Notes: a model not told the origin generated them from the sequence alone. DNA of 38,393 nucleotides from Cytophagales bacterium (GCA_004294445.1 REAZ01000035.1:1-38393); one strand, 5' to 3'. Counted from the stretch's first letter, positions 7,377-15,281 are shown. A program made the numbers and translations.

Positions 7377-9014
7377 GTGGCAACTGCAAAATACATTTTC
7401 GTTACGGGAGGTGTTACCTCTTCTTTGGGTAAAGGCATCGTTTCGGCATCCTTAGCCAAACTATTACAGGCAAGAGGGCTTTCCGTTACCATTCAAAAAT
7501 TTGACCCCTACATCAATGTCGACCCTGGTACACTGAACCCGTATGAGCATGGCGAGTGCTATGTTACCGACGACGGGGCGGAAACAGACTTAGATTTGGG
7601 GCATTACGAGCGATTTCTGAATATCCCAACTTCGCAAGCGAACAACGTAACCACAGGGCGTATCTACTACAATGTGATTATGAAAGAGCGAGAAGGTGCT
7701 TATTTGGGAAAGACTGTTCAGGTAATTCCGCATATCACAGACGAAATAAAACGCAATTTTTTCGCACTTGGACAAACAGGCAAATATGACATCATTATTA
7801 CCGAAATAGGCGGTTGTGTGGGAGATATTGAGTCTTTGCCGTTCATAGAAGCAGTGCGGCAGGCACGTTGGGACTTAGGACCCGATAATGTGATAGTCAT
7901 TCACCTTACCCTCATTCCTTACCTCAAAAAAGCGGGCGAACTGAAAACCAAGCCTACCCAACACTCAGTAAAAAAACTTCTGGAAGAGGGCATACAGCCA
8001 CAGATATTGGTCTGCCGCACAGAGTTCCCTTTGCCGCAAGATATTCGTAGGAAATTAGCCCTATTTTGCAATGTAGAGCTAAGTTCGGTCATAGAATCAT
8101 TGGACGCAGAAAGCATCTATGACGTACCGCTACTGATGAAAAAAGAACGCTTAGACGAGATTGTATTGGAAAAACTGCACATACCAAACAGCAAAGAGCC
8201 TGACATTCAGGATTGGAAGCAGTTTTTGGGCAAGCTAAAAAATCCAACAAGCGAGGTAAATATTGCCTTGGTTGGCAAATATGTAGAGCTGCCCGATGCC
8301 TATAAATCTATTTCCGAATCTTTCATACATGCGAGTGCTGCCAACGAATGTAAGGTAAACCTCAAACTTATTCGCTCGGAAGAACTCATTAACGACCAAG
8401 AAATAGCCTACCGCTTGGGTGATATGGACGGCATATTGGTTGCCCCTGGCTTTGGGGATAGAGGCATCGAGGGCAAGATAGGAGCAGCACGCTATGCGCG
8501 CGAGCATAACATTCCATTTTTTGGCATTTGCTTAGGAATGCAATGTGCTGTGATTGACTTTGCCCGAAATGTACTTCATTTGGAAAATGCACACACCATA
8601 GAGGCAAATAAAGATACACCGTTCCCCGTAATAGACATGATGGAAGACCAGAAAAAAATCACCATGAAAGGCGGAACAATGCGACTTGGGGCGTACCCCT
8701 GTGAAATAAAAAAAGGCTCTTTAGCGGCAAGTATCTACGGGCAAAAGGAAATAAGGGAACGCCACCGCCACCGCTACGAGTTCAATAATACCTACTTACA
8801 AGCATACGAAGATGCAGGCATGATAGCTTCGGGCATTAACCCAGAAACGCAACTTGTGGAAATTATGGAAATCAAAAAGCACCGCTATTTTGTAGGCGTG
8901 CAGTTCCATCCAGAGCTTAAAAGCACAGTAGCTAACCCACACCCTTTGTTTGTACGGTTTGTAAAAGAGGCGAACGCGTACAGAAAGGATAAACTCAAAA
9001 CAATAAATTCATAA
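7377..9014 (+). CDS. pyrG: CTP synthase
   Basis: This cytosolic enzyme aminates UTP to CTP using glutamine and ATP, the last step of pyrimidine nucleotide synthesis. From GTG at 7377 the protein has 545 residues. The N-terminal synthase domain begins [19 protein letters not shown] (P-loop), with [11 protein letters not shown] and the Mg-binding [13 protein letters not shown]. The C-terminal class I glutamine amidotransferase domain has the nucleophile Cys in FGICLGMQ and the His-Glu pair in VQFHPE. Length and motifs are complete. The GTG start is chosen because family members begin just there and the upstream TTG lies inside the promoter. A 20-base gap leads to the following repeat-protein gene, so the two are probably co-transcribed. 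Confidence 0.96.
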   Translation: MATAKYIFVTGGVTSSLGKGIVSASLAKLLQARGLSVTIQKFDPYINVDPGTLNPYEHGECYVTDDGAETDLDLGHYERFLNIPTSQANNVTTGRIYYNVIMKEREGAYLGKTVQVIPHITDEIKRNFFALGQTGKYDIIITEIGGCVGDIESLPFIEAVRQARWDLGPDNVIVIHLTLIPYLKKAGELKTKPTQHSVKKLLEEGIQPQILVCRTEFPLPQDIRRKLALFCNVELSSVIESLDAESIYDVPLLMKKERLDEIVLEKLHIPNSKEPDIQDWKQFLGKLKNPTSEVNIALVGKYVELPDAYKSISESFIHASAANECKVNLKLIRSEELINDQEIAYRLGDMDGILVAPGFGDRGIEGKIGAARYAREHNIPFFGICLGMQCAVIDFARNVLHLENAHTIEANKDTPFPVIDMMEDQKKITMKGGTMRLGAYPCEIKKGSLAASIYGQKEIRERHRHRYEFNNTYLQAYEDAGMIASGINPETQLVEIMEIKKHRYFVGVQFHPELKSTVANPHPLFVRFVKEANAYRKDKLKTINS

Positions 9015-9034
9015 AAAATTTAAAACTTAATAAA

Positions 9035-9586
9035 ATGGAAATTAAAAAATTAACGATAAGGACAGGTAAACAACAAAGTTTTGTGGGGAACTTAGAGGAA
9101 CTTTGCGAAAAGCACGCTGACGGCGGGGACTACGACTTTGAGTGCTACACTGATGAGAAAAATGAAGAAATGCTCATTGTAGAAAATCTTACCATCGAGG
9201 TAAAGAATGAAAAAGCCTTCTCAAAAGCCTTAGACGAACTTTGCAATGCCTTTGCCGTACCTGCGGGAAAAGCCCTCGAATTTGAGGAAGAAATAGAAGG
9301 AGATAACGACTATTTCGAAATCTATGAGTTCTATATACGCACAGCCAAGCACGAGGTATTCATCAAGGCATTAGAAGCACTTTGCGACAAACTATCTATT
9401 GAAGGAGATTACGACTTCGAGGAATACCAAGATGACGAAGACGAAAAAATATTGATGATAGACAGTTTCTTTATCGCTACAGAAGACCCCGAAAAAGTGA
9501 TAGACGAATTGGAGGCTCTTTGCAAGAAATATGCAATAGATGACGAGTATGGATTCGGCTTCGACGGGCAAGAAGACGAGGAGTAG
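9035..9586 (+). CDS. Acidic four-repeat protein downstream of pyrG
   Basis: I do not recognise this family. The 183-residue cytosolic protein (no signal peptide or membrane segment) is strongly acidic. It is made of four imperfect repeats of about 46 residues: roughly 3-47, 50-95, 97-142 and 143-183. Each has a beta-like opening (KKLTIRTG, ENLTIEVK, YEFYIRTA, DSFFIATE), then a helix ending in a leucine-rich L-x-x-LC motif (EELC, DELC, EALC, EALC), then an acidic tail, in two cases GDYDFE. The four Cys fall at 24, 70, 117 and 163, a regular spacing of 46, 47 and 46. Repeats 1, 3 and 4 are most alike. It is expressed with pyrG, with a 20-base gap and no terminator between, and a dyad follows its stop. 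Metal or partner binding is possible but unproven. Confidence 0.8.
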   Translation: MEIKKLTIRTGKQQSFVGNLEELCEKHADGGDYDFECYTDEKNEEMLIVENLTIEVKNEKAFSKALDELCNAFAVPAGKALEFEEEIEGDNDYFEIYEFYIRTAKHEVFIKALEALCDKLSIEGDYDFEEYQDDEDEKILMIDSFFIATEDPEKVIDELEALCKKYAIDDEYGFGFDGQEDEE

Positions 9587-9599
9587 GTCTGAAAAATTA

Positions 9600-9630
9600 G
9601 ATTCCACAGGTTTTGAAAATCTGTGGAATC
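9600..9630. terminator. Stem-loop between convergent genes
   Basis: GATTCCACAG (9600-9609) pairs with CTGTGGAATC (9621-9630), a perfect 10-bp stem with an 11-base loop. On the minus strand it is followed by TAATTTTTC, so it is best as the terminator of the Nudix gene. On the plus strand it closes the pyrG operon with only a poor T-tract. Confidence 0.75.
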
Positions 9631-9634
9631 TTGA

Positions 9635-10255
9635 CTATAGCATCTTTTTGAGCATTTTCATCAGAAATTTCTGATAGATGTTTCGGATAGTGCCGTAACT
9701 ATTTGCCAATAGCGTATCTGCCTTGTATAGTTTTACCCATACTATCTCTGTGATATTTTCCTCTGCTTGTGGCTGCATAGTGGCATCTTCCAAGCAAGTC
9801 ATCTGATACCAAGTGGTTTTTTTGAGAATATTTTTTTCGCCAATCGTGTAAGTATGCCACGTAACGCCTATTTTTCGGGTAATTTCAGCACTTATACCGC
9901 ACTCTTCGGCTACTTCCCTTGCAGCGGCAATTTCTTTTGCTTCTCCTTTGTCTATCTTCCCTTTTGGCAAGTCCCACTTCCCAAGCCGTTTAATGAACAG
10001 CACTTTGTTCTTTTTCAAAACAATGCCCCCCGCCGCCTTGATGATTTTGAAGTAATTTTTTAGCTCTGCTACAGTCTGTTCGTAGTTTTCCGCCTCAAAA
10101 TGGTACTGCCTGATGAGCAATTCTTTGGCATCTTTGATAGCTTCGTAAGTAGCTATGATGGCTTGAGCATCGCTTACTTTAGAATAAAAACCCTCGCCAA
10201 GCTCGGCGGGTTGCTCCAAAATATTAATAAGGCACTCGTTGGTATAGATTTGCAT
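9635..10255 (-). CDS. Nudix hydrolase
   Basis: This 206-residue protein probably hydrolyses a nucleoside diphosphate linked to another group. The Nudix box GX5EX7REUXEEXGU is intact: Gly99, Glu105, Arg113-Glu114, Glu117-Glu118, followed by Cys-Gly-Ile. About 70 residues precede the Nudix fold and look helical; I do not recognise them. The strand ahead of the box, VLFIKRLGKWDLPKGK, resembles the diadenosine-polyphosphate or 8-oxo-dGTP type, but the substrate is not determinable. Start ATG at 10255 (MQIYTNECL): the frame extends to 10306, but that region holds the terminator of the preceding gene. It ends at the 9600-9630 hairpin. Confidence 0.85.
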   Translation of the reverse strand: MQIYTNECLINILEQPAELGEGFYSKVSDAQAIIATYEAIKDAKELLIRQYHFEAENYEQTVAELKNYFKIIKAAGGIVLKKNKVLFIKRLGKWDLPKGKIDKGEAKEIAAAREVAEECGISAEITRKIGVTWHTYTIGEKNILKKTTWYQMTCLEDATMQPQAEENITEIVWVKLYKADTLLANSYGTIRNIYQKFLMKMLKKML

Positions 10256-10280
10256 TATCTGTGTGGGTTGTATGAAACAA

Positions 10281-10309
10281 AAAATGCGTAGCTCATCACC
10301 ACGCATTTT
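10281..10309 (-). terminator. Terminator of the 53-residue basic-protein gene
   Basis: A 9-bp stem AAAATGCGT (10281-10289) with ACGCATTTT (10301-10309) has an 11-base loop. Read on the minus strand it ends in a run of six T (CGCATTTTTTG). It lies between the stop at 10312 and the Nudix start at 10255, which separates the two transcripts. Confidence 0.8.
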
Positions 10310-10311
10310 CC

Positions 10312-10473
10312 TTATTTTGCTGCTGCTTTTTTCTCTTCAAAAGATTTCTTTACAGCCTCGATGTCTATGTTCTTAATGACAGGTCTTGCTGTAAGCAATT
10401 TTATCTTTGCCACTCGGTCATTGGCACGATTTGAGTTTTTTCTATCTTTTCTTTTTAGTCTTGTAACGCCCAT
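10312..10473 (-). CDS. Small basic protein of unknown function
   Basis: This is a 53-residue protein beginning MGVTRLKRKDRKNSNR and containing KIKLLTARPVIKNIDIEA before a Lys/Glu/Ala-rich tail. I cannot name the family. The basic N-terminus and small size suggest nucleic-acid or ribosome binding, which is inference only. Support for it being real: it has its own promoter with both elements (10555-10586), its own terminator directly behind the stop, and balanced codon use over its whole length. It is transcribed away from the arginase-family gene, as a single-gene unit. Confidence 0.72.
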   Translation of the reverse strand: MGVTRLKRKDRKNSNRANDRVAKIKLLTARPVIKNIDIEAVKKSFEEKKAAAK

Positions 10474-10554
10474 GATGATATTTATTTATGATGTAAGAAC
10501 TTAATTTTCAATGCAAAAGATAAAAGACAATACGCCTTAATACTTTTAGAACCG

Positions 10555-10586
10555 CAAAATTAGGATATTTTTGGCAAAAAACCAAA
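10555..10586 (-). promoter_or_regulatory. Promoter of the 53-residue basic-protein gene
   Basis: On the minus strand TTTG (10586-10583) and TAATTTTG (10562-10555) are separated by exactly 20 bases, matching the Bacteroidota -33/-7 pattern. Predicted start of transcription is near 10548, with a leader of about 75 bases before the ATG at 10473. Confidence 0.75.
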
Positions 10587-10606
10587 GTTAAAGATTTTTT
10601 AAATGG

Positions 10607-11578
10607 CTAAAAAAAAGATTTTTTCAAGGTCTTCGTAATTTCGTTCAGTACTTCGAAGGCTGTTTCTGCCATTTTGTTGCCTTTGGTGTCCAACAAAGGA
10701 TTTATTTCCACGAATTCGATGCAGGCAACCTTTTGCGTGTCTATGAGTGCATTGATAATCCCTATGACTTCGTATTGGTCAAAACCTTTGGGAACGGGCG
10801 TGCCTGTACCATGCGAAATCATGTCGCAGTCCATAGAATCTACATCAAAAGAAATATAAATTATATCACAGGGAACAAGTTTTTGTATTGCTTCTTGCAT
10901 ACAAGTATTTATTCCTCTGTATCTTAGCTCATGTACCATGTAGTTTCTGATGCCTAATTTGGCAATCTGCCTGTCTTCGGGTTCTTCGGTATCTCTGACC
11001 CCAAAATAAATCAAATCTTCGGGAAGTATTTTAGCCCCCTCGATACCAATATTTTTCATACCGTTCCAATAGAGCAGTGTTTCGGGCAAAGGCTCATTGA
11101 TTTGGCAGTCAAGGTTGTCGTCGTTAAGGGCAGCTGCCAAGGGCATACCATGAATGTTTCCCGAAGGCGAGGTATGCGGAGAGTGCAAATCGGCGTGTGC
11201 ATCAATCCAAACTACCCCGATGCGTTTGCTAGGATAGGCAGCCTTCAGCCCACTTACCGTTCCCAAAGCGGCGGAGTGGTCGCCCGAAAGCAAAAGTGGA
11301 AAAAAGCCTTGCTTTACATTTCGTTCTATGGTCTTTGCCACTCTGGTACACTGCTCAAGTACGTGTCCTATGCGTTTGGCAAATGAGTTTTTATCCTTAT
11401 TGTAGATGCTTTCGTTGTGCGTAGGCACGTCTTCGAAAGGGTGGTCATTGAAAAAATGATTGTCTTTGACGATAGCTGCTATTTCGAGTGCGTCTATGCC
11501 TAAGTCAGCCCCGCGCGTACCCGCCCCAATGTCTGACCTATTTTTTATAATTTTGATAATTTTTGAAGAATATGTCAT
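10607..11578 (-). CDS. Arginase/agmatinase-family ureohydrolase
   Basis: This 323-residue cytosolic binuclear manganese enzyme is of the ureohydrolase fold (arginase, agmatinase, formiminoglutamase). Metal ligands are visible in order: His101 in LSGDHSAALG, the Asp126/His128/Asp130 set in IDAHADLHS, and the DVDSMD block followed by HGTGTPVPKG, with Glu in CIEFVEINP. The sequence HGTGTP fits arginase (family: SxxPGTGTPV) better than agmatinase, so conversion of arginine to ornithine and urea is the best guess, with no urease or ornithine genes nearby to test it. The ATG at 11578 (MTYSSKIIKI) is chosen because the longer frame to 11641 runs through the promoter at 11610-11642. Confidence 0.85.
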   Translation of the reverse strand: MTYSSKIIKIIKNRSDIGAGTRGADLGIDALEIAAIVKDNHFFNDHPFEDVPTHNESIYNKDKNSFAKRIGHVLEQCTRVAKTIERNVKQGFFPLLLSGDHSAALGTVSGLKAAYPSKRIGVVWIDAHADLHSPHTSPSGNIHGMPLAAALNDDNLDCQINEPLPETLLYWNGMKNIGIEGAKILPEDLIYFGVRDTEEPEDRQIAKLGIRNYMVHELRYRGINTCMQEAIQKLVPCDIIYISFDVDSMDCDMISHGTGTPVPKGFDQYEVIGIINALIDTQKVACIEFVEINPLLDTKGNKMAETAFEVLNEITKTLKKSFF

Positions 11579-11609
11579 AATTCTGTCTGATAATGCGTTG
11601 TTTTTTGTG

Positions 11610-11642
11610 CAAAGATAAGAAAAAAGCAATCCCAGAATCAAA
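11610..11642 (-). promoter_or_regulatory. Promoter of the ureohydrolase gene
   Basis: On the minus strand TTTG (11642-11639) and TATCTTTG (11617-11610) are 21 bases apart. Transcription would begin near 11603, 25 bases before the ATG at 11578. The -33 box overlaps the last base of the lipoprotein stop region, so the arginase transcript starts independently of the upstream gene. Confidence 0.8.
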
Positions 11643-12059
11643 TTAATTGGTGATGGAAAGTAAACTTCCTGTGAGCGAAACCCGATAACGCAGCACAGGG
11701 CTGAAGGCGGGACCGCTTATAGGACTGCCCTCAAAATCGAAAACCGAATTGCAGCAGGAATCTTTCATAAAAAAACCCGAATCATCTACTTTCAGATGCG
11801 CACAAGCGTCCATAGGTCGGAAAGGGCAGTTTCTTTCAAAGGCAAGGTAAGAAGTAGCATTGCGGCGGTAGATGATTAGCCCCCTCACGCCCCCATCTTC
11901 ATAAGCAAACCCGCCGTCAAATTTGAGGCGTTGGTAGCGAAGATTATTCAAATCTATGAGCTTATTCACTATTTTGAAGGGAATAGGGTCTGGCACAGGC
12001 GTATTGTCGCAGGCAAAGACAAATAATAAAATAAACAAGGCAAACATCAACTTTTTCAT
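11643..12059 (-). CDS. Rieske-fold-like lipoprotein with degenerate cluster ligands
   Basis: This is a 138-residue putative lipoprotein with a hydrophobic signal ending FVFAC (lipid-anchored Cys17). The body resembles a Rieske domain: ERNCP at 76-79, then C-A-H at 86-88 in the place of the first ligand pair CxH, and SVFDFEGSPISGPA in the place of the second loop and its conserved GPA turn. The second ligand pair CxxH is missing: residues 100-104 read DSCCN. A normal 2Fe-2S cluster with two His is therefore unlikely, though the Cys residues could hold a disulphide or another metal. I recall similar Bacteroidota lipoproteins annotated as Rieske-like; their role is unknown. It is the gene before the ureohydrolase on the same strand, but that gene has its own promoter. 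Confidence 0.7.
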   Translation of the reverse strand: MKKLMFALFILLFVFACDNTPVPDPIPFKIVNKLIDLNNLRYQRLKFDGGFAYEDGGVRGLIIYRRNATSYLAFERNCPFRPMDACAHLKVDDSGFFMKDSCCNSVFDFEGSPISGPAFSPVLRYRVSLTGSLLSITN

Positions 12060-12116
12060 AGGAATCTCATAAATAAAAATAACCTAAATTATTGTTGCAC
12101 AAAGTCTTAAAAACAC

Positions 12117-12170
12117 TTCCAAATTTACATAAAAACAAGGAAATACCAATATATGGTAAATATTTTGGAA
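12117..12170 (-). terminator. Probable terminator of the OmpA-domain gene
   Basis: TTCCAAATTTAC (12117-12128) pairs with GTAAA plus TTTGGAA (12156-12170), interrupted by a TAT bulge, with a 27-base loop. It starts 8 bases beyond the stop codon, and GTGTTTTTAAG follows on the minus strand. The stem is AT-rich, so termination may be leaky into the lipoprotein gene. Confidence 0.5.
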
Positions 12171-12177
12171 ATATGGC

Positions 12178-13344
12178 TTATTTCACTTTGATACTCACTC
12201 GCCTATTGCGCCTTCTGCCTCGCGAAGTGCTATTAGGAAGCAAAGGAAAAGTAGCACCAAACCCCAAAATTGCTATTCGGTTTACCGCAATTTTATGCTG
12301 CACCAAGTAATTTCTAACGCTTTCTGCACGCAAAATAGAAAGTTTTAGATTGCTGAGGCTATCCCCTACGTTGTCTGTATGCCCTTCGATGACAATTTTT
12401 ATCGATGGATTTTCAACCATAATATTCACAAGGCTGTCCAAAGTAGGAAAAGATGCGGGTAATAAATCGTGCTTTGTACTCTCGAATAATACATTTTCCA
12501 TCACTACAGTTTTGCCCTCTGTCAATTCTTTTAAGTCCGTATTTACCTGACTATCAGGGGCTTTTTCTGTTATCAAATTGTTTTCTACCGCCGCAGTAAG
12601 CGATACATTGTCAATAAAATAGTAGGCATCTTTCCAATTCCAATGCTCTTTTTTCTTGGCTAATGTTTCATAGTTTACTCTCGCTTGCATCTCGAAATTA
12701 CCAATGACCAAAAAAGTTTCATTACCTTTGGCTATAAATTCTTCTTCTACCAAAGTCCAATTTTCGGCATCTTTGAGGATACCTTGCTTATTTTTTATTT
12801 TGGTCAAAGCTGCCATTTCCAACAAATCCAAGTGAATGCCATTGCTGCTTTGGGAGCTTCGGTACAAAGATTTTGGCGAATCTCCCACCTTTACTATGGG
12901 TTTTTCAAACATAAAAGCGGAAATATTTTCTATGGCAAGGCTCGAATTATCGGCTAAACTTATATAAAAAGAAAGCGTATATTTTCTCCCTTTTTGTAAA
13001 GTTTCGGTAAGTTTGGTTTGGAAATAATAGCGTTTTATGTCCCCATATTCTCCAAACTGTACTCCCAATGCTTTGAACCAGCCATAGCTTTCGCCATCTT
13101 GTGCTGTTTGGCTTCCATGCTGGCTTCTTTGAGGACTAAAATGAGAAGAACTTGGGTGAATAAGCCCTATTTCGCCCATAGCAACTTCTCGCCAGCCTTC
13201 TAAGATGGCACTTGGGCGAAATTTGGTATTTAGCTCATGAGGCTGAACTTTCAGATTTTCAAAGCTACCATTTGGGACAAGATTTTGTGCAAAAATAGTA
13301 TTGAAAACAAGGTTTAGGATAGCGTACAGCAATAATTTTTTCAT
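12178..13344 (-). CDS. Secreted protein with N-terminal jelly-roll-like region and C-terminal OmpA domain
   Basis: This 388-residue envelope protein has a signal peptide ending IFAQ (residue 20), then NLVPNGSFENL, an opening typical of secreted beta-sandwich (carbohydrate-binding-like) modules, extending to about residue 255 where YYFIDNVSL closes it. A linker leads to an OmpA-type peptidoglycan-binding domain (about 280-388) with VLFESTKHDLLP, GHTDNVGD, the helix LSILRAESVRNYL and the terminal RNRRVSI. The OmpA domain should hold it at the cell wall, and the front module may bind a surface sugar or partner. There is no barrel, so it is not a classical OmpA porin. A TATCTTTA-like -7 lies upstream (13387-13394). 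Related OmpA-CBM fusions occur in Bacteroidota T9SS operons (PorE type), but that assignment is not proven here. Confidence 0.82.
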   Translation of the reverse strand: MKKLLLYAILNLVFNTIFAQNLVPNGSFENLKVQPHELNTKFRPSAILEGWREVAMGEIGLIHPSSSHFSPQRSQHGSQTAQDGESYGWFKALGVQFGEYGDIKRYYFQTKLTETLQKGRKYTLSFYISLADNSSLAIENISAFMFEKPIVKVGDSPKSLYRSSQSSNGIHLDLLEMAALTKIKNKQGILKDAENWTLVEEEFIAKGNETFLVIGNFEMQARVNYETLAKKKEHWNWKDAYYFIDNVSLTAAVENNLITEKAPDSQVNTDLKELTEGKTVVMENVLFESTKHDLLPASFPTLDSLVNIMVENPSIKIVIEGHTDNVGDSLSNLKLSILRAESVRNYLVQHKIAVNRIAILGFGATFPLLPNSTSRGRRRNRRVSIKVK

Positions 13345-13402
13345 AAGATTATGGGTGGTTTTTACTTTTTTTGTACTATTTTATGATAAAGATAAATAAT
13401 TT

Positions 13403-14149
13403 TCACTTTAATCTACTGTCCAAAAAATAGGGTACATTATATTCTGTACGTTCTGCCCAATTTAGTGCTGAGTCTAAGATTTGATTAGAAAATTCTATGT
13501 GAATCACACGCCTATTTTTTTCATTGCTTGTCTTGCCCGAACTATGCAACAATAAGGGCTTCATTATCATAATTCCACCCATTTTTACATTACAAACAAC
13601 TTCCTCTTCTTTAAAATCACTTGCTGAACAAATGCCCCGCAAATGAGATTTAGGTATTACTTTCAATGCCCCATTGTACTCATTAGTTTCGTCTAAATGT
13701 ATTCTTACGGTAAATATATTCTCCAAAATCTGTAAGGGCGGCTGAACAGCAAATTGATTTTGCTTAGTAGTCCAAGATGTATAATTTTCAAGCCCTACAA
13801 TTTTTTTATTTACGGAAATAGTCAAATCTTGATGGTAAGGAACATACCAATTCGACTTTGCGGGTTTGTCAAAATAAATACTCTTCACTACAAAAAAATC
13901 ATTACCAAAAAGGTTAGAAATAATTTTTTGTAGTTTATTGTTAAAAATTAAGTGTTTTATTTGTGGTATCTCTTTCAAAAACTGTCGTATCGCAAATAAA
14001 TCTGATGATTTTCTAAAAGTATCATTTGATTTATCCGTATTGCCTATTAAATTTAAAATTTGTGCGACTTCTGCATTTGAGTAAATACTCTCAATTATTG
14101 CAAAGCCTTCAGTTTTAAGTGCTGACTTTATTTGGTTTGTTTCTTCCAT
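13403..14149 (-). CDS. Phytanoyl-CoA dioxygenase (PhyH) family oxygenase
   Basis: This 248-residue cytosolic non-haem iron, 2-oxoglutarate-dependent oxygenase has the facial triad visible: His106 and Asp108 in YHQD and His202 in LLLHSSG, with Arg213/214 downstream likely binding 2-oxoglutarate. The jelly-roll strands around VRIHLDE and GALKVIPKSH are typical of PhyH proteins that hydroxylate small molecules. The substrate is unknown. ATG at 14149 (MEETNQIKS) is chosen; a TTG at 14176 would overlap the preceding gene by 7 bases. It lies 20 bases behind the DUF5713 gene on the same strand and is probably co-transcribed with it. It belongs to an accessory-looking island with two attC-like palindromes. 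Confidence 0.82.
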   Translation of the reverse strand: MEETNQIKSALKTEGFAIIESIYSNAEVAQILNLIGNTDKSNDTFRKSSDLFAIRQFLKEIPQIKHLIFNNKLQKIISNLFGNDFFVVKSIYFDKPAKSNWYVPYHQDLTISVNKKIVGLENYTSWTTKQNQFAVQPPLQILENIFTVRIHLDETNEYNGALKVIPKSHLRGICSASDFKEEEVVCNVKMGGIMIMKPLLLHSSGKTSNEKNRRVIHIEFSNQILDSALNWAERTEYNVPYFLDSRLK

Positions 14150-14169
14150 AATAATGACTATTATTTGAT

Positions 14170-14526
14170 TTACCAATCTCTTGTAGCAATAAGTTCCTCT
14201 ATATCTGCCTCAGCGTAGCCGTATGCTTGTGCTATGAAATAAAAATCTACTCCTATACAATCTCTTGCTACTGTTTCTAACTCACTGTTGTTGTCTTCAA
14301 ACTCCTCTTGTAAGTCATTGAACTTATCTGTTGCCTTGTGAGTAAGTTTGTATAACTCCCGCAAGTTTTTAGGTTGTTTGGCTTCAATATCGAAGCACAA
14401 ATCAATCAAAATCTGCTTTCCCTTATCTACCAAAAAATTTGGAAAGTAGGCATCATCATACATCCATTTCAAAAAAGTATATGTCCTTACTTTTTCATTA
14501 TTCAAATCACCGTATTTTTTTGACAT
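14170..14526 (-). CDS. DUF5713 family protein
   Basis: This is a 118-residue soluble, acidic, mostly helical protein. The phrases YTFLKWMYDD, PNFLVDKGKQIL, LYKLTHKATDKFNDLQEEF and the closing DIEELIATRDW are those I associate with DUF5713, a family of unknown function scattered through accessory regions. ATG at 14526 (MSKKYGDLN) is used. The frame is open to 14685, but the upstream 53 residues translate the attC-like palindrome at 14570-14695 and have no family character. It precedes the PhyH gene. Confidence 0.82.
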   Translation of the reverse strand: MSKKYGDLNNEKVRTYTFLKWMYDDAYFPNFLVDKGKQILIDLCFDIEAKQPKNLRELYKLTHKATDKFNDLQEEFEDNNSELETVARDCIGVDFYFIAQAYGYAEADIEELIATRDW

Positions 14527-14569
14527 ATTCGTTTTACTACTTTTAAGGTTGTCTTCTTGAAATAACTGA

Positions 14570-14695
14570 TAACGGAAAAGGCTTGGCGAAGGCGGGGACT
14601 TTCTTACACTGTTGCCCAAATAAAGTAAAAAAGCCCCTTCCTTATTCATTAGCCCAAAAAAGCACTGAAACGCCACTTTTGCCAAACCCGTGTTA
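14570..14695 (-). repeat. attC-like imperfect palindrome
   Basis: On the minus strand this 126-base segment opens TAACACGG, then GGTTTGGCAAAAGTGG, and closes with GCCTTCGCCAAGCC and CCGTTA. The arms pair with about four mismatches in sixteen, all transitions that would still form G-T pairs. Outer TAAC/GTTA boxes with inner longer arms and a bulky centre are the plan of integron attC sites. The centre holds two direct copies of a CTTA(N7)GCCCAAA(T)AAAG unit (14613-14635 and 14641-14662). The stop codon of the preceding gene (14693-14695) lies inside the first TAAC box, as is common in gene cassettes. The R-box consensus is only partly met, so the call is tentative. Confidence 0.5.
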
Positions 14696-15166
14696 GTGGC
14701 TGCTCAATTTATTGTCAATATTCTTCATCTTACTCAATTTGTCATTTGTAAAGAGACGTATTGCCAACTGAAAAAAAAGCAAATTAACCAACAAACCAAT
14801 AATAGCAGGGATTAATGATGAATCACCTTTATACAATGCATTCCCGTAAATCCAGTCAGCACTGCGAAAATCCAAATATGTATAAAATGATGTCACTAAA
14901 AAAAGTAGAATTGCAATCCATTTCTGTTTATTAATATCATTGACAGAATAGCCAATTGTCATTATGAGTATGCCTATGACTATCATATGAACATAAACCC
15001 AAAGCATTGCGTCAAAATAATGAGATGAATTCAAAATAGGTTCAGGTACTTTGAATTCAGCCATACTATGCATTAAGCCTTTTGTAAAAAGCCCTAATGC
15101 TAATATGATATATGTAAAACCTACACTTAAAAAGGTTGTTCTAAAATTCGGAAGAAGTTTTTTCAT
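14693..15166 (-). CDS. Four-helix membrane protein of unknown function
   Basis: This is a 157-residue protein with four hydrophobic segments: about 12-33, 54-73, 81-98 and 120-140. A periplasmic or cytoplasmic loop reads DFRSADWIYGNALYKGD. It ends in a charged tail (KLSKMKNIDNKL). I do not recognise the family. No catalytic motif is visible, and small four-helix proteins of this sort are frequent in gene cassettes. It sits between two TAAC...GTTA palindromes, and its stop codon overlaps the inner one, which suggests a one-gene mobile unit. ATG at 15166 is followed by MKKLLPNFRTTFL, a normal membrane start. Confidence 0.75.
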   Translation of the reverse strand: MKKLLPNFRTTFLSVGFTYIILALGLFTKGLMHSMAEFKVPEPILNSSHYFDAMLWVYVHMIVIGILIMTIGYSVNDINKQKWIAILLFLVTSFYTYLDFRSADWIYGNALYKGDSSLIPAIIGLLVNLLFFQLAIRLFTNDKLSKMKNIDNKLSSH

Positions 15167-15281
15167 GATTTAACATTGATTATTCTTATTTGGTGAATTA
15201 ATAATTGTGACTTTATGTAGTATCTGGTTCTATAAATTGTTAATTCTCATCTACTCTTGGCTTTAAGGTTCGAGTTACTGC

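Noticed and set aside
14527..14685. N-terminal extension of the DUF5713 gene
   Set aside because: It translates the attC-like palindrome. The conserved protein begins at the ATG at 14526.
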